Assembly (NCBI GenBank): GCA_031271065.1
Contig: JAISWP010000262.1
Span: forward strand, 1 to 5,370
Source: Synergistaceae bacterium
GTDB lineage: Bacteria > Synergistota > Synergistia > Synergistales > Synergistaceae
Direction of reading: 5' to 3'
DNA length: 5,370 nt
Of this stretch, positions 1-5,370 are shown piece by piece (within the stretch, counting starts at the first letter, position 1; each line of letters begins with the position of its first letter). The translations under genes and the position numbers were made by a program. Under the pieces are notes generated by a model. That model had not been told where the DNA came from and made no database searches. It saw nothing but the letters and a program-made list of their open reading frames with translations.

Positions 1-569
1 ATAAACGGCGCACAAGTCTCCATTTGATACTCTGTCGAACGGATAATTGGAAAGCTGTCGCTTTCTGAAACACCTCCGACATTATCAAAGGAAACCTGTT
101 GTCCAGATAGCCCAGCCTCCGCGTTTCCTCTGAACTGGACTTCAAAACTATTACCATCCGTACCCTCGTCGTATATCACCCTGGCTCTGTAATCCTTATC
201 GAGATCGGCGGCGACCTTGAAAATTTTAGATCCGTTTAAACCTTCAACCATCTGGTGGACGTCACCCCCGTTGTCGCGGTAATACAGATCGACCTCTTTG
301 CTGGAGTTGAACGTCACCGTCCCGGAAGAAGGTTTTGGGACACCGCTGCTTGGCACATTGACCTCTGAGGTCATACAAAAGAAAAACGGAGTTTCTGTCT
401 TGTAATCTGTTTTACCGTCGACTATGTACGAAAACGTCAAGTGATCCAGAAACACATAATCATTGGTATCAAACTGATAATCAAAATATTCTCCCCGAGC
501 CGCGGCGGCCAGAAGCGGCAGCAGCGCGAATGCCAACATGAATATCTCCGCAAATCTATAACGTCTCAT
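1..569 (-). CDS. Exported protein of unknown function, N-terminal part (3' end outside window)
   Basis: The frame is open for 189 codons from ATG at 569 to the left edge, so the C-terminus is missing. A ribosome binding site reading AAAGGGAGG (589-581) lies 11 nt before the ATG, slightly long but the only good start. Residues 1-26 form a classical signal peptide: basic MRRYR, a hydrophobic core at about residues 9-20, then an AAAA stretch (21-24) before Arg-Gly, with cleavage probably after one of these alanines. The mature part is rich in Asp, Tyr, Thr, Ser and Gly with alternating hydrophobic residues, which suggests a beta-rich extracytoplasmic domain. There are two cysteines, C65 and C186; C65 is far from the signal peptide, so this is not a lipoprotein. 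I do not recognise a family. Export across the inner membrane is well supported, but function is unknown. No clear promoter is visible; the 5' leader contains hairpins and, about 240 bp upstream, a tetranucleotide repeat. Confidence 0.8.
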   Translation of the reverse strand, partial: MRRYRFAEIFMLAFALLPLLAAAARGEYFDYQFDTNDYVFLDHLTFSYIVDGKTDYKTETPFFFCMTSEVNVPSSGVPKPSSGTVTFNSSKEVDLYYRDNGGDVHQMVEGLNGSKIFKVAADLDKDYRARVIYDEGTDGNSFEVQFRGNAEAGLSGQQVSFDNVGGVSESDSFPIIRSTEYQMETCAPF

Positions 570-603
570 CGCAGTAAGGACCTCCCTTTGTTTTACGTCT
601 CAC

Positions 604-625
604 ATTCGCGCCCGCCGGTGCGAAT
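604..625 (-). other. Short hairpin in the leader of the exported-protein gene
   Basis: ATTCGC (604-609) and GCGAAT (620-625) are perfect complements around a 10-nt GC-rich loop. The hairpin ends 14 nt before the ribosome binding site of the minus-strand gene starting at 569, so it would sit in the mRNA leader. It could affect mRNA stability or translation, but a chance dyad of this size is possible. Confidence 0.3.
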
Positions 626-655
626 CCCCCAAAACCGCACAGATACACGTGTCAG

Positions 656-684
656 AAAACATTGCCGGCAGACCGACGGCAATG
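656..684 (-). terminator. Possible intrinsic terminator on the minus strand
   Basis: CATTGCCG and CGGCAATG form a perfect 8-bp stem with a 9-nt loop (660-684). Read on the minus strand, the stem is followed at once by TTTTCT (659-654). It lies between the EFR1-type gene and the exported-protein gene, so it could end the upstream transcript or act as an attenuator in the leader of the exported-protein gene. The T run is short, so efficiency may be modest. Confidence 0.4.
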
Positions 685-790
685 ACGGCAGAAATTTACG
701 CACGGCCATCCATCTGAACAGGGATAGGGACACTGGAACTATCGAAAAACCAGAAATAAGTGAGGGTATCTGTGTACTTAAGGAGGGAGA

Positions 791-901
<111 letters not shown>

Positions 902-1066
902 CGTTTCTGACACCTCCCAGCATAATTAAAAACTAAAGATTACTAAAATAAACAATAGTACCCCCCAGCCATTTTGTCACTGGGACGGAGCGGAGAATCC
1001 ACCATATTAACGATGCCAATCATAATAACACAATATCCAAAACTTTGCGTGTTTGCGGCCCTCTCG

Positions 1067-1861
1067 TCACTCCCCCGCTTTTGTGAGCCGCAGAATAGAT
1101 TCCAGTTCGACCTCGCGGTACGGGACGTAGTTTCTGCCCGGGACTTTCACCGCGCCTGCCGGACAGAAAGCCGAGCAGCGCTGGCAGGACTGGCATCTGC
1201 GGCCTATCGCGGCGCGTCCTTTCTCCATCGTTATGTTTCCTTCCGGGCACAGTTCCCGGCAGACGGAGCATCCGGTGCAGGACTCGCGGTCCACGGTCAG
1301 GGGGAAAAATCTGTAAAATGTGTCCCACGGTTTCCTCCCGTGGGCGAGCGACGCGAAAAACCGCGACACCCCCGGCACGCCCCGTCCCCACACGGCAGAA
1401 CCGCCTGTCAAAGACTCGGCGTATTTTTTGATTTTCTCCGCGGCGCCATCTATGAGTGTCCTGTTATTCCTCTCGTCTATTTTCGTCTTTCCGTAATTGC
1501 CCGGCATCGTCACGATGAGCGACCCTATCGGCTCATATCCCTTTCCAGCGACCGAGGCGCGGATTGGGCCCTCCATCCCGCACCCCGCTCCCCCCATTGT
1601 GGCGAGCAGAAAGACCTCGCGGCCGTTTCCGGGAGGAAGGGAGTCGATAAAACGCCACACTGCCGGATATGTCGAAAAACAGGCGACAGGGGCGGCGATC
1701 CCCAGAGCCCTCTCCTTCGGCAAAGACAGGACGCCGTGTTCCATCGGGCATAAGACCGCGCTGCGCCCCAAAGACCTCAGCGCCTCGGCCAGCATACCGG
1801 CGGCAAGGAGCGTATTGCCCGTCCCTGTGAAAACCGCTATGGCGGCGCTGCCGCTTCTCAT
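1067..1861 (-). CDS. EFR1-family protein: flavodoxin-like domain fused to a 2x[4Fe-4S] ferredoxin
   Basis: This 264-residue protein should be a cytoplasmic electron carrier or FMN-dependent redox protein. The N-terminus has a flavodoxin FMN-phosphate loop (AVFTGTGNT, residues 9-17). The central part includes ATMGGAGCG and VTMPGNY segments, as expected for the flavodoxin-like half of the EFR1 family. The C-terminus has two ferredoxin motifs, each C-x2-C-x2-C-x3-CP: cysteines 195/198/201/205 and 223/226/229/233, ligating two [4Fe-4S] clusters. No signal peptide or membrane segment is visible. The frame is open upstream to an ATG at 1945, but ATG 1861 is preferred because GGAGG lies 8 nt before it and the flavodoxin strand begins a few residues later; the extra 28 residues look unlike a protein N-terminus. 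The gene stands alone, with a -10 box near 1920. Electron partner and substrate cannot be read from the sequence. The assignment is by domain architecture. Confidence 0.9.
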   Translation of the reverse strand: MRSGSAAIAVFTGTGNTLLAAGMLAEALRSLGRSAVLCPMEHGVLSLPKERALGIAAPVACFSTYPAVWRFIDSLPPGNGREVFLLATMGGAGCGMEGPIRASVAGKGYEPIGSLIVTMPGNYGKTKIDERNNRTLIDGAAEKIKKYAESLTGGSAVWGRGVPGVSRFFASLAHGRKPWDTFYRFFPLTVDRESCTGCSVCRELCPEGNITMEKGRAAIGRRCQSCQRCSAFCPAGAVKVPGRNYVPYREVELESILRLTKAGE

Positions 1862-1919
1862 GATATATCCCTCCGCTCGTGATTTTTCCAGTTTGTCCGC
1901 ACAGGTATACGCGTAAATC

Positions 1920-1946
1920 ATTATAACGCATACGCTTGAACGCAAA
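1920..1946 (-). promoter_or_regulatory. Probable promoter of the EFR1-type gene
   Basis: The minus strand has a perfect TATAAT at 1925-1920, about 60 nt before the ATG at 1861. The -35 element is poor: TTTGCG (1946-1941) would give a 15-bp spacer and TTGCGT (1945-1940) a 14-bp one. The perfect -10 and its position in an otherwise gene-free region are the main evidence. Transcription would begin near 1913 and exclude the longer ATG-1945 start. Confidence 0.42.
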
Positions 1947-1997
1947 GACGCGGATCTAGTCCGTAACAGAGGCTAACGTAACGGCCATTGTCACTGT

Positions 1998-2045
1998 AAA
2001 ACGGGCGACCCGGCTGAGAACTGCAACCGGGTCACCGTCCGCCCG
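1998..2045 (-). terminator. Nested GC-rich hairpin with a minus-strand T run; terminator or structured RNA
   Basis: An inner 7-bp stem, GACCCGG (2007-2013) with CCGGGTC (2027-2033), is enclosed by an outer 5-bp stem, CGGGC (2002-2006) with GCCCG (2041-2045). The 13-nt loop and a 7-nt bulge are the only unpaired parts. Read on the minus strand the structure is followed by TTTT (2001-1998), as in an intrinsic terminator. It lies upstream of the EFR1 promoter, so it would stop transcripts entering from the right. A competing small stem, GCCC (2041-2044) with GGGC (2048-2051), shares the outer arm. No known riboswitch consensus was recognised. Confidence 0.4.
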
Positions 2046-2076
2046 AAGGGCACTGAAAGGAAGTTGAAGGGATATT

Positions 2077-2235
2077 ATGAATTGGCTTTTAAAGGTACTT
2101 AAAACCGGCGAAACAAATCACCCTTACAAAAATAGGGATTTTTTCCCGGTAAAATTCGCGGCAGTTCCAGACCGACAAATTTTATGCGTGTATTTTTATC
2201 ATTGTTCCGCGTTATTGTCAATAGGTAAACGTTAA
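2077..2235 (+). CDS. Doubtful 52-residue small ORF
   Basis: ATG at 2077 is preceded by GAAGGG (2066-2071) at a 5-nt spacing, and the frame runs 52 codons to TAA at 2233-2235. The product starts MNWLLKVLKTGETNHPYKN, is basic and aromatic-rich, and has no recognised domain, signal peptide or clear membrane segment. Codon use is AT-rich and unlike the neighbouring genes. The first arm of the 11-bp inverted repeat lies inside it near its 3' end. It directly follows the structured element at 2002-2051, so a leader peptide or the relic of a transferred gene are possible, but a chance ORF is equally likely. Confidence 0.2.
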   Translation: MNWLLKVLKTGETNHPYKNRDFFPVKFAAVPDRQILCVYFYHCSALLSIGKR

Positions 2236-2353
2236 ATGACGTTCGAAATTTCTTCTTATTTAGCAGAACGATTCTCATTAGTTACAATAATCGCCTCATT
2301 TCCGAGGCAGTTATCTGTTCAAAACCGTTTTGCAAAAACCTAAACGCGGAACA
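2203..2353. repeat. 11-bp perfect inverted repeat with a 129-bp spacer
   Basis: TGTTCCGCGTT at 2203-2213 recurs as its exact reverse complement at 2343-2353. The enclosed 129 bp are AT-rich and contain smaller dyads. The layout recalls a miniature inverted-repeat element of about 151 bp or a pair of regulator sites. No direct target duplication is apparent at the outer edges, so element status is unproven. Confidence 0.4.
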
Positions 2354-2536
2354 GAGACAAAACCTTGCGCTTTGTATTATCCTCGTTTTTCCCCAAAGCA
2401 ACTCTGTATTTAAGACTAAATGAAAATCAGCATTTCGCGTAGGAACACCAAAAGAGCGAGCGGCTTCCCGCGCAAAACTGCGCGCTAAAAAAGTTCTGCC
2501 GCATCCCTTCCCGGCGCCAGACAGGGAGGTCCTGAG

Positions 2537-2556
2537 GCGCGGAAGCCCGCGCTTTT
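2537..2556 (+). terminator. Weak terminator-like hairpin upstream of the pckG promoter
   Basis: GCGCGG (2537-2542) pairs perfectly with CCGCGC (2547-2552) around an AAGC loop and is followed by TTTT (2553-2556). The stem is very stable but the T run is short. It lies 27 bp before the pckG -35 region, where it would separate pckG from any plus-strand transcript arising in the intergenic region. Confidence 0.35.
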
Positions 2557-2582
2557 CATCATCGCGGCGTTTTATAGAAATC

Positions 2583-2611
2583 GTGTGATTTTCCGCTTAT
2601 AGCAGTATAAT
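2583..2611 (+). promoter_or_regulatory. Probable pckG promoter
   Basis: A perfect TATAAT -10 box (2606-2611) is preceded at a 17-bp spacing by a weak -35, GTGTGA (2583-2588). Transcription would start near 2618, giving a leader of about 115 nt that is GC-rich and contains inverted repeats such as CGGAC/GTCCG and CCGCG/CGCGG. The weak -35 leaves room for an activator, which would suit a gluconeogenic gene, but no operator can be named. Confidence 0.5.
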
Positions 2612-2718
2612 ATATCGGGATCGCGGACCTTGTATCCCGGGCCGCGCCGCGGTACGTCCGAAGTCCCCTTGGAAACATCGGGCCGGCCGCGTCTTACGTT
2701 TATAAAATTTTTCCCAAA

Positions 2719-2725
2719 GAAAGGA
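2719..2725 (+). promoter_or_regulatory. Ribosome binding site that decides the pckG start
   Basis: The Shine-Dalgarno match AAAGGA (2720-2725) ends on the A of an ATG at 2725, leaving no spacing for that codon. The in-frame TTG at 2734 is 8 nt beyond it, the ideal distance. This favours TTG 2734 as the start; ATG 2725 would add only three residues. Confidence 0.55.
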
Positions 2726-2733
2726 TGTTCGCA

Positions 2734-4506
2734 TTGTCTTTAACCGACAACAAAGCTGTGAATGCCTGGGTGGATGAAATGGCTTCCATGACGAAGCCGG
2801 ACAAAATAGTCTGGATAGACGGCTCCGAAGAGCAGCTGGACGCCCTTCGCGGCGAAAGCCTCGCCGCCGGCGAGATAATAGCCCTCGACCCCGATAAACT
2901 CCCCGGATGTTTCCTGCACCGCACCGCCGTCAACGACGTCGCCCGAGTGGAGCACCGCACGTTCATCTGCTCCCGCAGGGAGGGGGACGCGGGTCCCACG
3001 AACAACTGGACGGACCCGGCCGAGATGTACGCAAGGCTGCGCAAACTTTACGACGGCGCCATGAAGGGACGCACAATGTACGTCATACCGTTCTCGATGA
3101 CGGTTCCCGAGTCCCCCTTCGCCAAGTTCGGGATAGAACTGACCGATTCCATATATGTCGTGCTCAACATGGCGATCATGACGCGCATAGGCGCGCGGGT
3201 CATCAAGTGCCTGGACGCCAGCCTGAACCCGGCGGATTTCACGAAGGGCCTGCATGCCAAAGCGGATATAGACGAGGAAAACCGTTACATAGTCCAGTTT
3301 CCGGAGGACAACGCGATATGGTCGATAAACTCCGGCTACGGCGGCAACGTGCTTTTGGGCAAGAAGTGTTTCGCGCTGCGCATAGCCTCCTACCTGGGCT
3401 GGAAAGAGGGGTGGATGGCGGAGCACATGCTCATCCTGGGCATCGAGAACCCGAAGGGAGAGATACGCTATCTCGCGGCGGCCTTCCCCTCCGCCTGCGG
3501 CAAGACCAATCTCGCCATGCTGATTCCGCCGGACGTCTACAGGAACAAGGGATACAAGGTCTGGTGCGTGGGCGACGACATAGCCTGGCTCCGCATAGGC
3601 CCGGACGGCAGGCTGTGGGCGGTCAACCCGGAGGCGGGATTTTTCGGTGTGGCCCCCGGCACGAACATGAAGTCCAACCCCAACGCGCTGCTGTCCTGCC
3701 GCGCGAACACCATTTTCACGAACGTGGTTCACAACCTGGACGACAATACGGTGTGGTGGGAGGGGCTGGACAAGAACCCCCCGAAGAACGCCCTCAACTG
3801 GAAGGGCGAGAAATGGGACTGCGCCGACGGTTCAAAGGGCGCTCATCCCAACAGCCGCTTCACCGCTCCGGCAAATCAGTGCCCCTGCATATCCAGCGAA
3901 TTCGAAGCGCCTCAGGGCGTGCCGATATCGGCCCTGGTATTCGGAGGACGCAGGGCCAGGACGGCCCCGCTGGTCTATCAGTCGCGGGACTGGGACCACG
4001 GAGTGTTCGTGGGCTCCATAATGGCCAGCGAGACCACGGCCGCTGCCTCCGGCGCCGTCGGCGTGGTGCGGCGCGACCCGATGGCCATGCTTCCCTTCTG
4101 CGGCTATCACATGGGGGACTACTTCGCCCATTGGTTCGAAATGGGCAGGCGCATACCCAATCCCCCCAAAATTTTCAACGTAAACTGGTTCCGCACCGAT
4201 GAGAACGGCAGTTTCATCTGGCCCGGATACGGCGAGAACATGCGGGTGCTGGAGTGGATAATAAACCGGGCGTTCGGCGAGGCCGACGCGGCAGAAAGCC
4301 CGATCGGATACCTGCCAAGGCCCGAAGACATAAACCGCGAGGGGCTGGACGTCTCCCTCGATACCCTGAAAAACCTGCTGTCGGTGGACACGGAGCTTTG
4401 GAGGGAAGAAGCCAGAGGCATACATGAATTCTACGCGAAGTTCGGAGACAAGCTCCCGCATAAACTCAGGGAAGAACTCGCCCGATTGGAGAAAAACCTG
4501 GCGTAG
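2734..4506 (+). CDS. pckG: Phosphoenolpyruvate carboxykinase, GTP-dependent
   Basis: This cytoplasmic enzyme interconverts oxaloacetate plus GTP and PEP plus CO2 plus GDP, linking the dicarboxylate pool to gluconeogenesis or, in reverse, fixing CO2 onto PEP. The 590 residues cover the usual full length. Hallmarks, numbered from TTG 2734: SGYGGN (200-205) followed by GKKCFALR with the likely Mn ligand K211; H231 in AEHMLILG, the second Mn ligand; P-loop FPSACGKTN (251-259) with the reactive cysteine C255; VGDDIAW (279-285) with metal-binding D282; a QCPCIS-EFEAPQGVPISALVFGGRRARTAPLV region binding substrate and nucleotide; and FNVNWFR (481-487), the guanine-binding stretch that marks the GTP rather than the ATP family. 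No key residue is missing. ATG 2725 is the alternative start. The gene is monocistronic, with its own promoter (2583-2611) and two terminators downstream. Isoleucine is frequently ATA. Confidence 0.97.
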   Translation: MSLTDNKAVNAWVDEMASMTKPDKIVWIDGSEEQLDALRGESLAAGEIIALDPDKLPGCFLHRTAVNDVARVEHRTFICSRREGDAGPTNNWTDPAEMYARLRKLYDGAMKGRTMYVIPFSMTVPESPFAKFGIELTDSIYVVLNMAIMTRIGARVIKCLDASLNPADFTKGLHAKADIDEENRYIVQFPEDNAIWSINSGYGGNVLLGKKCFALRIASYLGWKEGWMAEHMLILGIENPKGEIRYLAAAFPSACGKTNLAMLIPPDVYRNKGYKVWCVGDDIAWLRIGPDGRLWAVNPEAGFFGVAPGTNMKSNPNALLSCRANTIFTNVVHNLDDNTVWWEGLDKNPPKNALNWKGEKWDCADGSKGAHPNSRFTAPANQCPCISSEFEAPQGVPISALVFGGRRARTAPLVYQSRDWDHGVFVGSIMASETTAAASGAVGVVRRDPMAMLPFCGYHMGDYFAHWFEMGRRIPNPPKIFNVNWFRTDENGSFIWPGYGENMRVLEWIINRAFGEADAAESPIGYLPRPEDINREGLDVSLDTLKNLLSVDTELWREEARGIHEFYAKFGDKLPHKLREELARLEKNLA

Positions 4507-4531
4507 CGCGTCCTTTACGGCTTGAAAAATA

Positions 4532-4565
4532 AAAAAAGAGCGGCCGGCCAAGGCCGCTCTTTTTT
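4532..4565. terminator. Strong intrinsic terminator after pckG, symmetrical
   Basis: GAGCGGCC (4538-4545) pairs with GGCCGCTC (4552-4559) around a 6-nt loop, extended by six A:T pairs (4532-4537 with 4560-4565). The plus strand ends in a T run, and the minus strand does too, so it can work in both directions. It begins 25 nt after the pckG stop codon. Confidence 0.93.
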
Positions 4566-4602
4566 CCTGACTTTAACAGAATGATAAAAATAAAGAGTAC
4601 GC

Positions 4603-4628
4603 AAACGGCCTTCCGGGGCCGTTTTTTT
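4603..4628 (+). terminator. Second intrinsic terminator, just before the insertion sequence
   Basis: AAACGGCC (4603-4610) pairs with GGCCGTTT (4617-4624) around a 6-nt loop, followed by a run of seven T (4622-4628). It lies 37 nt after the first terminator and 20 nt before the transposase promoter. It could be a backup terminator for pckG or part of the IS end protecting the transposase from read-through. Confidence 0.85.
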
Positions 4629-4648
4629 ATGTTTTTACGATTTTGCTA

Positions 4649-4677
4649 TTGTATATAGGAAATATATATGATATAAT
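4649..4677 (+). promoter_or_regulatory. Transposase promoter
   Basis: TTGTAT (4649-4654) and a perfect TATAAT (4672-4677) are separated by 17 bp. Transcription would start near 4684, about 23 nt before the transposase ATG, which fits a short leader containing the GGGGAGG ribosome binding site (4693-4699). Confidence 0.75.
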
Positions 4678-4706
4678 CAGGGGAAATCATCCGGGGAGGC
4701 AAAACC

Positions 4707-5370
4707 ATGGCAAGCCTTCAAGTTTACAACTGCAGGGGAAACCAGTACGCCAGGATCGTCGAGTCCTACAGGGACAAAACGACGGGAAAGGCGAAGATCA
4801 ACGTCATCAAGAATCTGGGCAGCGTGGCGTCCCTGACTAAAAACCGCCCCGACGCGCTCAGTGAAATTCGCGAAAGCCTGAAAAAAGACTCGGAGGCCAA
4901 AACGGCGCTCGCCCTCGAATCCACCCTGAACGCGCTTTCCAGACAGCCGGAAGGCGGCTTCCGCGTCAGAAACTACGGGTGCCTGGTGTACGACGCGGTC
5001 ATGTCGGACGTGAAGCTGGACGGATTCCTCGACTGCCGCAGGAAGGCCGACACGAAGATAACCTTTGACGTGGCCAACGCGGTGAAAATGCTCGTGCAGT
5101 CGCGGCTGACGGCGCCGTCGTCGAAAGCGCGGGCGTGCGCGGCGCAGGGACGGTACGTAAACTTTGAGGACGGGGAAGTGCCTCTTGAGCAGGCCTACAG
5201 GGCCCTCGATTTCCTTGACGGCGAGAAGCCGGCGCTGGAACGTCACCTGTCGAAAATGGCGAAGGGCCTCGTGGGAAGAGATATGTCGGTGGCGTTTTAT
5301 GACGTCACCACGTATTACTTCGAGTCAGTTGACGCTGACGCCTTGAGGGATTTCGGATACTCGAAGGACA
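4707..5370 (+). CDS. IS1634-family (DDE, IS4-like) transposase, N-terminal part
   Basis: The frame is open from ATG 4707 to the right edge, 221 codons with the C-terminus missing. The start is well supported by GGGGAGG (4693-4699) 7 nt upstream. The N-terminus (residues about 7-40, with YARIVESYRDKTTGK and VIKNLGSV) is typical of IS1634 transposases. The segment AFYDVTTYYFES (about 196-207) holds the first catalytic aspartate, D199, of the DDE triad, followed by the family-typical LRDFGYSKD. The remaining catalytic residues lie beyond the edge. No frameshift or internal stop is seen, so the copy may be active. GC-rich codon use with frequent AGG matches the neighbouring genes, which suggests long residence in this or a related lineage. 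It would bind the IS ends and catalyse cut-and-paste transposition. Confidence 0.92.
   Translation, partial: MASLQVYNCRGNQYARIVESYRDKTTGKAKINVIKNLGSVASLTKNRPDALSEIRESLKKDSEAKTALALESTLNALSRQPEGGFRVRNYGCLVYDAVMSDVKLDGFLDCRRKADTKITFDVANAVKMLVQSRLTAPSSKARACAAQGRYVNFEDGEVPLEQAYRALDFLDGEKPALERHLSKMAKGLVGRDMSVAFYDVTTYYFESVDADALRDFGYSKD

Larger units (their letters stand above)
1862..2733. other. Long AT-richer intergenic region between divergent EFR1 and pckG
   Basis: About 870 bp separate the two divergent genes and no normal-sized gene is present. The stretch holds the EFR1 promoter, a nested GC-rich hairpin (2002-2045), a doubtful 52-codon ORF (2077-2235), a spaced 11-bp inverted repeat (2203-2353), small dyads (AACGT/ACGTT at 2228-2243, GCCTC/GAGGC at 2293-2308, CAAAAC-C-GTTTTG at 2320-2332, CGCGCA/TGCGCG at 2469-2484), a terminator-like hairpin (2537-2556) and the pckG promoter and leader. 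Base composition from about 2075 to 2440 is clearly more AT-rich than the flanking genes. A decayed gene, a small RNA or a remnant of a small mobile element would all fit. Confidence 0.55.
4629..5370 (+). mobile_element. Insertion sequence of the IS1634 type, left part only
   Basis: The element is inferred from its transposase and own promoter. The left boundary is not resolved: no terminal inverted repeat can be assigned without the right end, which is outside the window, so 4629 is only a placeholder just after the second terminator. The AT-rich stretch 4629-4680 is a plausible insertion-site or IS-end sequence. Confidence 0.6.

Noticed and set aside
61..84. Short similarity between 64-79 (TTTCTGAAACACCTCC) and 904-918 (TTTCTGACACCTCC)
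   Set aside because: It is short and gapped, one copy is inside coding sequence, and it probably arose by chance.
606..632. A T-loop-like GGTGCGAATCC resembling the TPsiC arm of a tRNA
   Set aside because: The flanking bases do not form the T stem and no acceptor, D or anticodon stems can be built.
974..1753. Plus-strand open frame of 259 codons, with a further one at 1497-1916
   Set aside because: They lie opposite the EFR1-type gene, whose flavodoxin and two 4Fe-4S motifs show that the minus strand is coding; high GC makes long antisense frames common.
1533..1931. Minus-strand frame overlapping the EFR1-type gene out of frame
   Set aside because: It shares the region with the true frame, its product is Arg/Gly-rich nonsense and it lacks motifs.
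1998..2235. 5' end of a group II intron or a TPP-like riboswitch, suggested by CTGAGAA in the loop and a hairpin followed by a small ORF
   Set aside because: There is no canonical GTGYG start, no domain V, no reverse transcriptase, and none of the remaining TPP consensus.
2740..4551. Several long frames in pckG in other frames on both strands, for example 2907-4202 plus and 2740-3732 minus
   Set aside because: pckG motifs are continuous from start to stop, so the other frames are by-products of GC-rich codon structure.

Overview
The window looks like a chromosomal segment of a GC-rich anaerobic bacterium. Isoleucine is very often encoded by ATA and arginine often by AGG despite the high GC content. 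That habit, an EFR1-type flavodoxin/ferredoxin protein, a GTP-type PEP carboxykinase and an IS1634-type transposase would fit Synergistota (Cloacibacillus/Synergistes-like), but this assignment is inference and could be wrong.

Layout. Positions 1-569 (minus) hold the N-terminal 189 codons of an unrecognised exported protein that runs off the left edge. A gap of about 500 bp (570-1066) follows, containing a minus-strand terminator-like hairpin and a perfect 47-bp TGCC tetranucleotide repeat. Positions 1067-1861 (minus) encode an EFR1-family protein, a flavodoxin-like domain followed by two 4Fe-4S motifs, with a -10 box just upstream. A long AT-richer intergenic region (about 1862-2733) holds a nested hairpin, a spaced 11-bp inverted repeat, a doubtful 52-codon ORF, a terminator-like hairpin and the probable pckG promoter. 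Positions 2734-4506 (plus) encode GTP-dependent phosphoenolpyruvate carboxykinase with all expected active-site motifs, probably starting at a TTG codon. Two intrinsic terminators (4532-4565 and 4603-4628) close this unit. A good sigma70-type promoter at 4649-4677 then drives an IS1634-family DDE transposase from 4707, cut off by the right edge.

How the genes work together. The genes do not form a pathway operon. pckG is a monocistronic central-metabolism gene joining the oxaloacetate and PEP pools, insulated downstream by tandem terminators. EFR1 is a solitary electron-transfer gene. The exported protein is a separate unit on the same strand. The insertion sequence is an independent mobile gene. 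The least explained features are the tetranucleotide tract, which resembles a phase-variation (contingency) repeat and lies upstream of the exported-protein gene, and the structured non-coding DNA between EFR1 and pckG. I see no convincing evidence for a wholly new multi-gene system here.
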